Below are positions 52,201 to 62,620 of a stretch of 64,000 bases of DNA, one piece after another (positions within the stretch are counted from its first letter, which is position 1; each line of letters opens with the position of its first letter). The notes under the pieces were generated by a model. It worked only from the letters and a program-made list of their open reading frames with translations. It made no database searches and was not told the DNA's origin. A program made the translations under genes and the position numbers. This stretch comes from Irpex lacteus (Eukaryota > Basidiomycota > Agaricomycetes > Polyporales > Irpicaceae). The stretch is from NCBI GenBank assembly GCA_001986395.2, contig MQVO02000037.1, positions 124,001 to 188,000 of the forward strand. Direction: 5' to 3'.

Positions 52201-52721
52201 TCATCACTCTCACCATCATCCTCCTCCTCAGCTTCAAGCTGCTCGCTATGTTCCTCCGCCCTCCGCAAGGTCGAACTTCGTAAGCGCAAACCACGGATTG
52301 CACCTTCAAGCTCATGAAGGGGACCTATCCCTGCCTCCACACGCGGACTCGGACCATCGACATCAGCAAGTGAAGTGTGCATATGGGGGCTCGGTGGATC
52401 AGCATCCATAGCCATGTCTGCCAATGCAGAATAGTAAGCACGTCGTTACAAGATTCAATCGAAGCACTAATATTACAACATACCGTCATGTTCAGAATTG
52501 GATAGCCCGGCTACAGGCTCAACCGTAGGGGTTGTTTCTGCTTCTGCCAAACCAGGAGGAGCCGCAGCCAGAACTTGCTGGCGGTAGGTCAGAGCAGCCG
52601 CTTGTATGGCTGGGCCACCGTGTCGCCCCTTGAGGTGATTGCGGCGGGTATTCGGCGACACCATCTTGTTGCAGCAAGCGCAGAATACACGCTCGGAGCC
52701 TGGTCGCTTGGTTCGGGCCAT
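49210..52721 (-). CDS. Tnp2-family CACTA transposase, 1091 aa, apparently intact
   Basis: This transposase of a CACTA (En/Spm-like) DNA transposon would cut and paste its element. Exons (minus): 52721-52484, 52417-50311, 50256-49946, 49884-49640 and 49584-49210; all junctions are in phase and no stop interrupts. A C2H2-like finger opens the protein (C14-x2-C17, H29-x4-H34). An acidic linker follows, then a Cys cluster at about 300-320. The Tnp2 core carries family motifs: DIALGYLTDGFTPFKR (about 431-446), NLPPEIRFRKEN (460-471), IPGPSKPKDPDSF (478-490) and KGHNGYSPCRMC (539-550). The conserved C-terminal part (HALLHIADGIVAMGP and later exons) is present. Full length and open frames suggest recent activity. 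The start is the first ATG of a frame that matches the zinc-finger exon. Confidence 0.88.
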
Positions 52722-52900
52722 AGTGAAAATCTCAGCGGGATGATACTTAGTAGTGAGTGCAGTCTGGATGATATTGTTCTGCGCTGCACAAGAGCTGAAC
52801 TGCCTGCCCTGAAGCTAGGCAGGCTATTATCGGCAGCATGCGCACGTGTGATAGCGTGCAAATGAGTCATCAGTCTCGGTCACGGTCTACTGTGGTGCAC
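49210..52900. mobile_element. CACTA-type DNA transposon, ends not defined
   Basis: The element is inferred from the intact Tnp2 gene. The given span is only the gene plus its immediate upstream DNA. Terminal inverted repeats starting CACTA and a 3-bp target duplication are expected for the family but were not located. The adjacent HECT-like gene could be inside this element. Confidence 0.5.
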
Positions 52901-52917
52901 GACGCGTCGACGCGTCG
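52900..52917. repeat. 18-bp perfect palindrome between two divergent genes
   Basis: CGACGCGTCGACGCGTCG is its own reverse complement and contains CGACGCGT almost twice over. It lies between the Tnp2 start (52721) and the TATA box of the HECT-like gene (52995). It could be a transposase-binding site, an operator or an element end. Confidence 0.6.
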
Positions 52918-52994
52918 ACCATGTCAGGTGAATTTCGACCATGTTTATTGACAATCAACAGACTCCAAGTCACGTTTCCCCTGCTCTCTTCAAG

Positions 52995-53001
52995 TATAAA
53001 A
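52995..53001 (+). promoter_or_regulatory. TATA box of the HECT-like gene
   Basis: TATAAAA is followed about 35 nt on by a C/A-rich initiator-like stretch. The start codon lies at 53128. A short upstream ORF of eight codons (53063-53089) sits in the presumed leader. Confidence 0.55.
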
Positions 53002-53127
53002 GGGCCCAAGACTGCGCGGTTTTGTTATCTCCCAACATCAACCTCCCTCCCACCCACTAGACATGATCCCGCTCTCCTTCCCTCCCTAGTACGTCCTCGT
53101 CCATCACTCAGGCCGCTGTGTTACAGA

Positions 53128-56100
53128 ATGGGCAGACGCTATGCTACCAGAGCTAATACCGCTTCTAGGCACAGCAACAACATCCAGCAGGTACGAGCTC
53201 TCAGTGACTTGTGAGTATCAGTGATATATTGACTGCAACTTCTACTTTAGAATACATCTACTACATCCGAAACCTTGAACATGGCTACCAACGTACCCGC
53301 CCCGGCTTCTCCCAACTCTCAGCAAGGCAATATCCCCGCAGATCTCGCCAACATCGACCCTAGTCTGCACGGCGTGGGCGGAACACCACCAACTGCACCG
53401 GTCGCCTCGCCAACAGTCGTCGCCGCCGCCACACCTGCCGCACCTGCTGCATCCAACCATGCTAATCCCGCACAGCAGGCATCAGCTGTGGCAGCTGGCA
53501 CGGGCGTTGTCGCTCCGGCTATCAACCCAGGTCAATTCGCCTTTGACCTTTCGGTCGATCCCAATCTCGATGTCGCTGCGCTGGTCGCTCACGTGCAGGC
53601 TCTTCAAGGTAAGTCTATCATATATGAAGGTTCACATTGGACAAAAACAATCTGCATTGCCCGACATGTGTCGCCATAGCGCTTATCTTGGGAGGTTTTG
53701 AGAGATCTCCCGAGATTTGGTGATAACTGACGAGATATTATGAGATCTGTCATCGTTGTGAACCTATTCCGGAAGGTCAGTTGAATCAACTTGCAAGATC
53801 TCGTGAGATCTTGCAAGAACTCATGAGATTTGTGGGATTTGCTCCATGCGGAAGATCTCGCACTATCTCACAAGATCTCAAGACATCATAGATTGCTGAT
53901 GGAGTCCCAATCTATCGCTGTCCTGTACATGATTGCATTCTGTTTGAGATCTTACAGGATCTCTTGACGTTCAAGTTGTTTCCTTTCGCAAGTTTTCACT
54001 TCATTTTCTTCTCTCACTCACGATGAGTCCTGCTTGGCATCTGTTACAAATCACTGTCACAGAATTATGTAGTTTTGTGACTCTGAAAGCGCTCTGTTGT
54101 CACACCTTCTATCAACTTCTTCGACACTTTGACTTTTCCCACTGAACGTTCACAGTCAGGCTTGTCCTATCCTACAGCTCTTATTCTCTATCCTATCTTT
54201 TCCTAAAAATGGCTAGCTTTTCCTCTCTTAGGCCCCCTTCTGGAGGGGATATACTTTGCTTTCCTTTCCTTGATCGCCTCACACATACCAAACAGGCTTG
54301 TCCCAACGCTTGCCGCTTCTGGGTAGGCACTCGTTCTGATAGTACTTTGTACTACGTCAGTGTCCCTATTTATCACATTATTTTACGCTAACTCATCTAA
54401 TATATCTACTATTCTCACATATAGACCCCTGTCACCGAGGCGGACATCTGCATATGTGGCCATGCTGCGGCATATCATGGTGCAGATCAAGCATTTCAGA
54501 ACAATGAGCAGCCATCTGGGTAAGTCGCCGCCTGTATATGAGCAATCTAGTACCTTACTTGTTCAAAGTTTATCTCTCCCTACAACTCCTAGCTCGTCTA
54601 CTGGTACTTCTGGCAATCTTCGCACCCTTCCAACTTCGACAGACACTCCTTTCTCCCCTTCCATCATCCCTCCTATCACCCAACCTACATCATCGCAGGT
54701 TCCCCTGATTCCTCGTATCTCGTCCTCTTGGCAAGGTCTTCGTACTGATGCTGATGGTTCCGCCAATGACCGACGCAAGCAGGCTGCCCGGAGGAACTTT
54801 GGAAGCAGCGGCAAAACTGGGAAGGCTGGGAATTCTCAGAAGTCCCGCCAACCCTCTGCTCTTCCTTCTTTTCCTGCCCCTGATGTCGCCTCATCGGCTA
54901 CTCTGCCTAGCCCCCCTACCTTTATCACCTTTCTCTTGGTGGTTCTATCCTTTCCGGTCAGTCCCCTTTATTCTTCTCTTGTCACAACATACTCTAACTA
55001 GATTACAGATAAAGACTCAGAAGTCAGGCGCTGGCCGCAACTATCCTGCTCCATATGTGCCTGAGCTTGTGCGTCTCTGGCTGGAGTATATGGATAAACT
55101 AGGACAGATGTTTGTTCTAGACGTACCCTCCACCGGCTCGATCTGGAGTGTTCTTGATACAAACATCATCACATCACTCGAGCAAAAAGGGCGCACGATT
55201 CCGGCTCCACATGTCTCTCCTGTGGCCCCAGATGAGGCATGCTTCCAACTCGTCGTGCCTGCTAAGCGACCCAATGCCAGCGGTTTCAAGCTCAAGGTGG
55301 TTGAGCTGTCTAGTGCAGCTTTCACTGCTTCTGCCCTCCAGTCCCAGTGCAAACTCCAGAACATGCTTCGCTCTGATGATCCCCGTCATATCCTCCCAAT
55401 TGCTATCCTTGGTAAGCCTGCCCGTCACTGAATGTTTTTGTCTTAATGAAATATTTTCTATCGTAGTACCTCGTCATGGTCCTCTGACAGCACCTATCGT
55501 GGATTTCTTTGACAGTTCTGAAGATATCCCGAGCATTCTCTCTATAACCATCCTTGCTACGCTCATCGCGAGATACTTCTTTCTGCTTCAAAGCTTCAAA
55601 TGTATCAGGACTACGCTCAACACTTCCGCAGCACTACCCTCAAGTGCTTTGACACTTGTCCGCATTCACCCAACACTTCTCCTGCTACTGGTTCTCTGGA
55701 CTTTGATTGGGATACTCCGTTTGGTGATACTGCGCCTGAGGTTCGTGAGTGTTTGTTTTGGTAAAAGAAAGGGTATTTATATTTTCACTCTAGGCCTCGT
55801 ATCTTCGTTCTTCTTCCAGTCCACCTCCTGCAGCTCAGGCAGCCGAAGCCTCTTCTTCGACTGCTCCATCCTCCGCTCTTGTCAACTTCTCCGCCCATGA
55901 CGTGGTAAGTTGACACTGCTCTTTCTCTATGGTCACAGATCTCACTACTATTTACTCAGGCGTCTGCGACACCACCACTTCGGCGTCTTCGATCACCCTC
56001 TGCCCAGGTTTGTTTGGTAGCATTTCTCTGTCTCTCTCGTCAGATGCTCACTCTGTGTACCTAGTTTGGTGAGGATACTCGGCCAATTCGTCGTGCCCGG

Positions 56101-58045
56101 TTACTTTCTCCCGTACGAGGCTTGCTCTCCCGTTCTTCTGCAGAACAACCCCTTTTGAGCACCTTGCCACCCACTTCCTCTGCTGCCATATCTCCACCCT
56201 CTATCAACACTTCGAATCCTGTCCAACATCCTCTCTTAGCCATACGAAGACTTAGGCACTCAATGAACTCCGATCTTGTCGTCTCGGACGATGTTCTGGC
56301 CCGCTGGAGTCGGAAGTTGCAGAACACGTACCTTCGTCCTGCCATCGGCAACAGCTCGCCACTCTCCCTAGAAGGGACATCCGTTCAGGCCATGGCCACG
56401 GCTGTTCTTGAGCTTTTGCGGCACATCCATTCTCATCCCAAGGACACCGTTCCGGAGACACCACCACCGCTGGGACAAGGCATGCAGTTTATCAGGAATG
56501 TACCTCTGAGAGCCTTCCTTTATAACAATCGCTCATACACGCTCCGTGACTCCAACACATCTGGATTTGTTGGCACAACTACGATTGGTAGAGGTCTCGA
56601 GCGCAGCGTATGGGAGCAAATGTTCAGCAAGATAGAACACGATCATGATCATTGGCAAACTATTGGCCCTTACAGTACCCCACAGTTCAGCCCTCTTCGC
56701 GACAGTGCCGATGACGACGCTTTATGGCTTGGTTACGGTGCAGCTTGCGCGCTTCATCTCATTTACTCTGGTACAGCTCCTGAACCAGTCACACCTTTCC
56801 TTCTACTTGCTGTTATTCTTGGGCAGGGTAATTTCCATAACCTGACGTATGAGTCGGTGGCCTCGTTTGACCCAGGACTCGGACAACGAATTCGGCCTTG
56901 GTTTGAGCTCCCCGATGATGGTCCATTCCCTACAGGACTCACACATCCTGTCGCCCAGTTGTTGATGCAGTTCTGCGAAATTGAAGTTTGTCACATCTCT
57001 TATGTATATCACGATTTGCCTGATTATTTGTATCACAGGTGACACGTGTGTCGCACAACTGGCGTACTCAAGCTGATCGTCACAGGTGGACATCGTTTGT
57101 ACTCGCTAAAGTATTGCTTGGGGATGGTTCCATCTGGGATCATGCCGAGTTCATAAAGTTCAAAGAAGGTTTTCGACTGGAGTACGCGAACAAGAACTTT
57201 ATCGAGGTAGTGTATTATCAATAATCCTATCGCTTAGTATCTAATTGCTCTCGTACGTTAGGCTTTTGACCATGTCAAGAGTCAGCAAGACTATAGTACG
57301 CCGGCTGACAAGATCTCCCTTGTTGCAGCACTCTACAACCGCCGCATTACCGACCCTTCATCTCTAATAGATCGCATATCTTATGAGATTGTCTACCAGG
57401 GTGAATCCACGCGCTCTGACGCTGCAGAGACACTTTATGAGGCTTTCCAGCTCAGTGTCAACCGCTACCTGCAAGGCAAGGGTCACCCTAACCGCGCAGA
57501 GATCCATGCTATCGTTCATCCCGAGGACCTGGAGCAAGATCGCACCAATCCCGCCCTCCGGTCCATATTACTCATGCGCTCCATCCATGGCTCTGAGTTG
57601 ATGCCAATTACCCCTAGATCGTGGAAAATATTGGTATGTGTTATGTGCCGTTTCGACTATCATTGTGGCTAACTTGGCCACAGTTCCAGGTTACAGTAAC
57701 CGAATCACTGGCCCGTATGGTGCGCATATCTCTAGTCTCATATAAGATCGATTGGACTCAACTCCGGATCACCAGCTTGCCGATACAAAAGGCAAAGGTA
57801 GAGTTGTTCAAGATGATTCCTCACTACCGCGTCGTACAACTCCGTTTCCCATTTCTCTTCGTACCTGCTTTGATATGGCTTACATCACGCTTGACGAGTT
57901 TCTTGGTGATCTCATCCAACGCTCTGCTCGATCGGTGACTGATCAGGGTCAAGATTGGCTTGAGTCTCCTGATATTCCCACCGACTTTGACGTATGGATT
58001 CATTCGCAGCTTGTTGGAGATGTAGGAGAATTTAACCTGCTGTAA
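53128..58045 (+). CDS. HECT-like (ubiquitin-ligase C-lobe) transposon-associated protein, probably frameshifted
   Basis: Exons read: 53128-53190, 53251-53608, then unresolved up to about 54295, 54296-54355, 54425-54519, 54593-54956, 55009-55411, 55467-55740, 55794-55904, 55960-56007, 56065-56985, 57039-57206, 57262-57633, 57684-57719 and 57776-58045. The N-terminus is Ala/Pro-rich. A Cys cluster (CPNACRFW then ICICGHAAAYH) may bind zinc. The C-terminal 350 residues resemble a HECT domain: LLMRSIHGSELMP recalls the TGSxxLP motif, and ISLRTCFDM near the end places a Thr-Cys pair like the catalytic Cys (codon 57866-57868). Within exon 55467-55740 the coding frame changes near 55525-55545 without a usable intron, suggesting a one-base deletion. 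The family is inferred; E3 activity is untested. Confidence 0.6.
53690..53960. repeat. cluster of palindromic GAGATCTC-type motifs in a long intron
   Basis: At least seven variants of (A/G)AGATCTC, some as head-to-head pairs such as GCAAGATCTCGTGAGATCTTGC, occur in 270 nt. They fall in the unusually long non-coding interval after exon 2 of the HECT-like gene. No known family is recognised. Confidence 0.5.
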
Positions 58046-58718
58046 CTGGTAGATCATTAATGTAATGCACTCAATTCTATCTCTTATAATCACTACTTCA
58101 TACTGAACACGAGTGCTCTCAATTGTTTTATTTTTCTCGTCCGACCATGTTTTAAGCGCTTGTATAATTACCATAATAGGCAGCTGTTATCAAACTACTC
58201 CAGCTTCTTTATGGCTTTGCGTCAGCCGCCATGATTACTAGTCGTACAAGTTTCATCTGTCTACGACGTTTCAATTTTTGATATAACATATATGGCTGCA
58301 TACGTGTGGAATACAGCGTAATTATAATGCATTTGCATGGTGCATCCGTTATGCCTGGACGTCATTCACCAATCAATTCTTACGACCTGTCCGTCGCTTG
58401 AGAATATACGTGATAATTATTTACAGGCCGGTGCACATCATCAGTGGCTATTGCGCCGCCGCCAGTCATTTATTGTGTATGCGATACTCAAAGCATATTC
58501 AGTGATTAGTCCATGATTAGTCCATGAATAGTCCATGGATAGTCCACGAATAACCCTTACATAAACATTCATATATGTCAAACTCACATTTTCATGCTTT
58601 TTCCTCAAACTACGATGAAACCGACATCACATAAAGCTATTTTATATGTAAAGTTGTACAATAGATGTCAACACACAAAATTGGATCAACTATTCTCGAC
58701 ACTAACACAAAAACATTT
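58046..58718. other. A/T-rich spacer between two convergent genes
   Basis: It contains the 11-bp tandem repeat listed next and probable 3' UTRs of both flanking genes. No coding frame is seen. A transposon boundary could fall here. Confidence 0.45.
58503..58546. repeat. 11-bp tandem repeat, four copies
   Basis: The unit TGATTAGTCCA occurs twice exactly and then as TGAATAGTCCA and TGGATAGTCCA. Subterminal arrays of short repeats like this are common transposase-binding regions in DNA transposons. Confidence 0.7.
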
Positions 58719-60367
58719 TTACTCAACCCGAAGTCTCCGTGGAATACTCCGTATGATTGGTTCCCAACGTGCACAATTTGTCGTGGCTGCGCAATACTCT
58801 GCATGTGTTAAAGGGGGGCACGTTGCATTACGGGCCAAGGGAAGCAGATGGCTATTGACGTCCACGGCCTGAAAAACCAGCAGTTGTTGATAGACACTTT
58901 CGTCGGCATTCTCCAATCTTGAGTGGATCCGAACGGAGTACAGCGATGCATACGCCTTGCGCATGTTCTGAATCAATGTCCTCCTGGTGGCTGTTGTTTG
59001 TGACGACAATCCAAGCCAGGAGAGAACATCAAAGTAAGAAACTGCGACATAAGTTCCAGTTGGCCCCACGTGTCCCTGAGGCACCGGTAGTTGACTTCCC
59101 AGCGAGATGTTCAGGCTTTCACATATTTGCTCTAGATGTCTGACAATTAGAACATCTGCGTATACCTGCCCTAATCCCCCAGGCTCAGGACGAGATTGGT
59201 AATCTGCAAATCGAGCCCTTGCCCCTGGAAACTGAATGTTCAGGTAGTCATTGAGGGTGTTTGGATGGTCTAACATATCTGCGTTATTGTGTTTCAATAT
59301 GACTTCTTCAATTACCGCATCAAATGACAAATACTCACGGTGTACACCTTCTGATCCGTCTTGAACACCTTGAATAGGAACAGCATGAGATGCGGGACTC
59401 TGCACCGTGTATGATGCTGTTGGACCTGTACTCGGACCCGAAGACGAGGTACGTTCGACGTTGAGCTGCTCATGGCTCATATCTTCAGGGAGGGTTGTCA
59501 GTTGTCAGCATTACCCAAGGGTTTGTAGTATATCTCCTACTCACTATTAACCAATGTATTGTCAGCTTCGTCACCATTCCTCCCACTCAGCCATCCTTCC
59601 ACCTCACTTGGCTCTCTCTCTCTCAGGCTGTTGTCTGATGTGCTTATTGCCAGACGTGCTGAATCGCGTGAATTAAAATATTCATCATTGATTTGATAAA
59701 CATCTACTTAGCCGGTGAATCACCTACCATGCTCTGTAACATTTGCAATGTCTGGAACAAGCTGAGGAAGCGCGAGCAGCCGAGTGACAATGGTCGTCGA
59801 CAGGCCAGCTATATGGAACAAGAGTTAGCTTGATGCTTTCCCGCAGTAATCAAACACTCACTTGTGGGTATCTGCGCGTTTGATTCATCCGCTTCCTCTA
59901 TGGCGGTGGCAACATCCACATTAGTCTCATCGGAGTCAACACTTCCTTCTTCACCAGACCCTGTAGCACTCATACCGGGCAGGCCTGCGAGTATGTTGAT
60001 GAGCCAAGATATCTGACAGCTCTCAAACATACTTACCGTCAATTTGGTCCGACGGTTGGTTGTGCCCCTGATGTAGTAATGCTCGGTCTGCAAACGAGAT
60101 ACTTTCATCCGGCCGCAAGGGTGGCCTACGAATCCGCTCTGATCTCCGTACTTCATTGTGGCCTTCTGTTGGGTCTTGAATTGATGAGGGATGTCCAGAA
60201 GGTAATGCCGGCGGAGGAGTGCCAGACGGCATAGCACCTGAATCTCCAGAACCTGAATCTCCAGAAGGTTGCACAGCCGGCACAGGTTCTGACGACGATG
60301 TCTGCGATGCCAGAGGTTCCGACAAAGATGTCTCTGACAAAGTACCACTGCCGAGATCCATGGACAT
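58719..60367 (-). CDS. unrecognised element-encoded protein, 470 aa (or 450)
   Basis: Exons (minus): 60367-60037, 59984-59862, 59808-59728, 59658-59545 and 59482-58719, all in phase. The N-terminal half is disordered, Ser/Pro/Glu-rich with a basic patch (RRSERIRRPPLRPDES). The C-terminal half looks folded, with a helical stretch (TLIQNMRKAYASLYSVRIHS) and a basic tail. A further in-frame 60-nt intron (59338-59279, GTGAGT...GCAG) could be removed without changing frame, giving 450 residues. No domain is recognised. Position and direction (same strand as the integrase, stop-to-start gap 191 nt) suggest it belongs to the integrase element. The start is the first ATG in frame. Confidence 0.6.
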
Positions 60368-60558
60368 GTCAAGCAATGGAGTTTTGGTTGGATGAAGATG
60401 AGCATAGGACCCAGGACGAAATTTGTGAAGCCCCTAGTCATTATATAGCGGGCAAAACTAAAAATTTGAAATTTGAACTGACTCACCTTCTCGTCAGATC
60501 TGAACCGATCCACTTGGAAATAAAGCGATAGTATTGGGTAAGTCGCTGAGACTGCATG

Positions 60559-62396
60559 TTAGTTCGGCATGTTGTATAGGTTACTACAAAATGCTAATGC
60601 TGCCTGCCATACCAAACAACGCAGGTGCATGTTACGAGACCCCACATGTCCTGTAGCAGCTAGATGAACATCTAAGCTATGAACTTCATCCGCCGTAAAC
60701 GGACAGTTTGGAGGCTCGCAAGGAACATCTGAGAGAGTGGATGGTCCAACCTGGAAAGGATTTGCTACTACCCCTGGCTCCACATTATTATCCAAATGGT
60801 GCCGCATGTATCGAGCATTATCTGCAACCTCCCAATCTATACCGTAACCTGCCAGGTCCTGCTCCGGCACTTCTTCGTCCATTGCATTGAGTCCAGTAAC
60901 TCCTCGTAGCCCGTCTTCTATCATGCTAAAGAAGAACATTTCATGAGGTGTCGCATTTCGTTCGTTTCGAAGCTGTAGTGTGTGATGGTTCCAGATTCTT
61001 GCCCATTCTTCTGCGTCCTCGTTGATTGCAGAGAGAAATAAGTGGTGAAGAAGCCAGATATGCGCTGGTAGACGTGGGTTCAGGGAGTAATTTGCCTCGA
61101 GATCCATGAAAAATGCTTTCCACTTCTGACCAAAGCCATGGGTGACATCGTACCACAACCGTTCAATGCGCGTATTATGCACGCTCCTGATGTAACAAGT
61201 CAGACTTTTGTTCAGCCAAACCTGAACGATAGGTGATCACTTACTTCCCCCAGATATAGGATCCACGGTTCAGCCCGCGATGCTCCTCCATCCAAGCGGC
61301 TACAAGGACATTCTCCGTACCATGATCCCCCCTCACACGGCTAGGTGTTCCATAGGTTGAGACTGCGTGCAGGAATAAATCAAGGACAGTTTGAGCACGA
61401 TTGTTGTTGCTTGCTCGGATGCCGGTCACAAGGCAAGATTTCCCGTCAATAAAGCAATGGATGACAATCTTGAACCGTATCAATCCTGTGGCGATGGCAC
61501 TGTTAGAGCGGTACTTGCATCGTAAAAGTGAGCGGTACTCACCATGCTGACCATCATGATGCCAAAGAGAGTTTGCTCCAGGTACGGAATATGTTTTGCG
61601 ATGTATAGTCCGCTCGCCAAAGACTCCTGGAGCGCCATGAACTCGCATATAAGACTCGTGGATACGATTCAGCGGAACGCGGTGGCCGCTGGCTCGTAAA
61701 CTACCTCGCAGCATGCTACGTCCAAACTGGGGAAATGCCTCCAACGTTGTCGCCATTAGCGCATCGAGTTCCTCGTTGGTTAGATCAGAAGTTGGGGGTG
61801 TGGTAGACGCGTGCACTCTTGTCATCCTTCCATCTTCCCCCATCTGCTGCGTCAATACCGGACGTCCTGGCTGTACTAGTCCTTGCTCAAGAGCACGCCG
61901 ACGGATAGTTCGTGCAGAGCAATTGGTGACATGCTGTAGCAAATGTGGACCACGATGGCTGAGTGCGTTGGTGAGGAAAACTGGGTCAATTTCAATGCGA
62001 GGTCGTCCGGGCTTGCCTGTACGGCTCTGATGGGCAACAATCGGAGGTGGCATACTGGGGGGATCCATGGATCGATGACAGGCTTCGTCTAACGCCTTCA
62101 CCATGTCGCCAATGTTATTCTGTAGCATGGCAAATTCTGCGGCAGGGAAGCGTTCACGGTGCTGAAAGTCAATAATGTCTATAGTCAGTAGCATTATCGG
62201 TATGTGTTGAACAAGATCATACCTGCTCTGCTGCTTCTAGCAGATTAAATGCCTGGGTCCTGGTTTCACCCAGTCGTGCTGTGTCCCCGACCTGAGTTCG
62301 CAAAGCTATTCCCACTCTGTCAGTGAGGGTGTGATAAGCCACGCGGAGGTTGTCATCGGGAGTAAGGCTGTGAATAGCGACATTGAGATCAGCCAT
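60559..62396 (-). CDS. DDE integrase-core protein, 553 aa
   Basis: This is a transposase of the retroviral-integrase fold, the kind found in fungal and metazoan integrase-type DNA transposons. Exons (minus): 62396-62223, 62161-61543, 61485-61245 and 61186-60559, all in phase. The N-terminal third is helical with a likely HTH (TNCSARTIRRRALEQGLV); a basic GKPGRPRIEI stretch precedes it. The catalytic triad is visible: D261 in LWHHDGQH, D318 in RGDHGTEN and E353 in HNTRIERLW, with 34 residues between the last two. The C-terminal 190 residues are unassigned. No reverse transcriptase, gag or protease is nearby, so this is a DNA-type element, not an LTR retroelement. The start is the first ATG; no stop or frameshift was found. 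Confidence 0.82.
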
Positions 62397-62620
62397 GGCC
62401 AAGGGTGAGGAAGACACGGTCGTTGGTCAACAACATAGACTACTTTTACCGTACTTTGGAACGTGCAAAGTCGGCGTCAAATGCACAATAAACGCTTGGT
62501 ATACTGTCCAATCATCGAGCATACATTCACATGGTAAGGTGACTACTAGTACACATACAGTCCGGAGATAGACATGTTAGAAAACTCTTCACATAAAACA
62601 CATCTTTAGCGTACACCACA

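Noticed and set aside
48707..52755. CACTACTAGTATAC at 48707 and its near reverse complement (CACTACTAAGTATCA) at 52755-52741 as CACTA terminal repeats
   Set aside because: Only about 13 bp match with a one-base gap, the flanking 3-bp sequences differ, and the right copy lies only 20-34 bp upstream of the transposase start codon, leaving no room for a promoter.
53319..53525. Ala-rich minus-strand ORF opposite HECT-like exon 2
   Set aside because: It is an antisense shadow of an Ala/Pro-rich exon.
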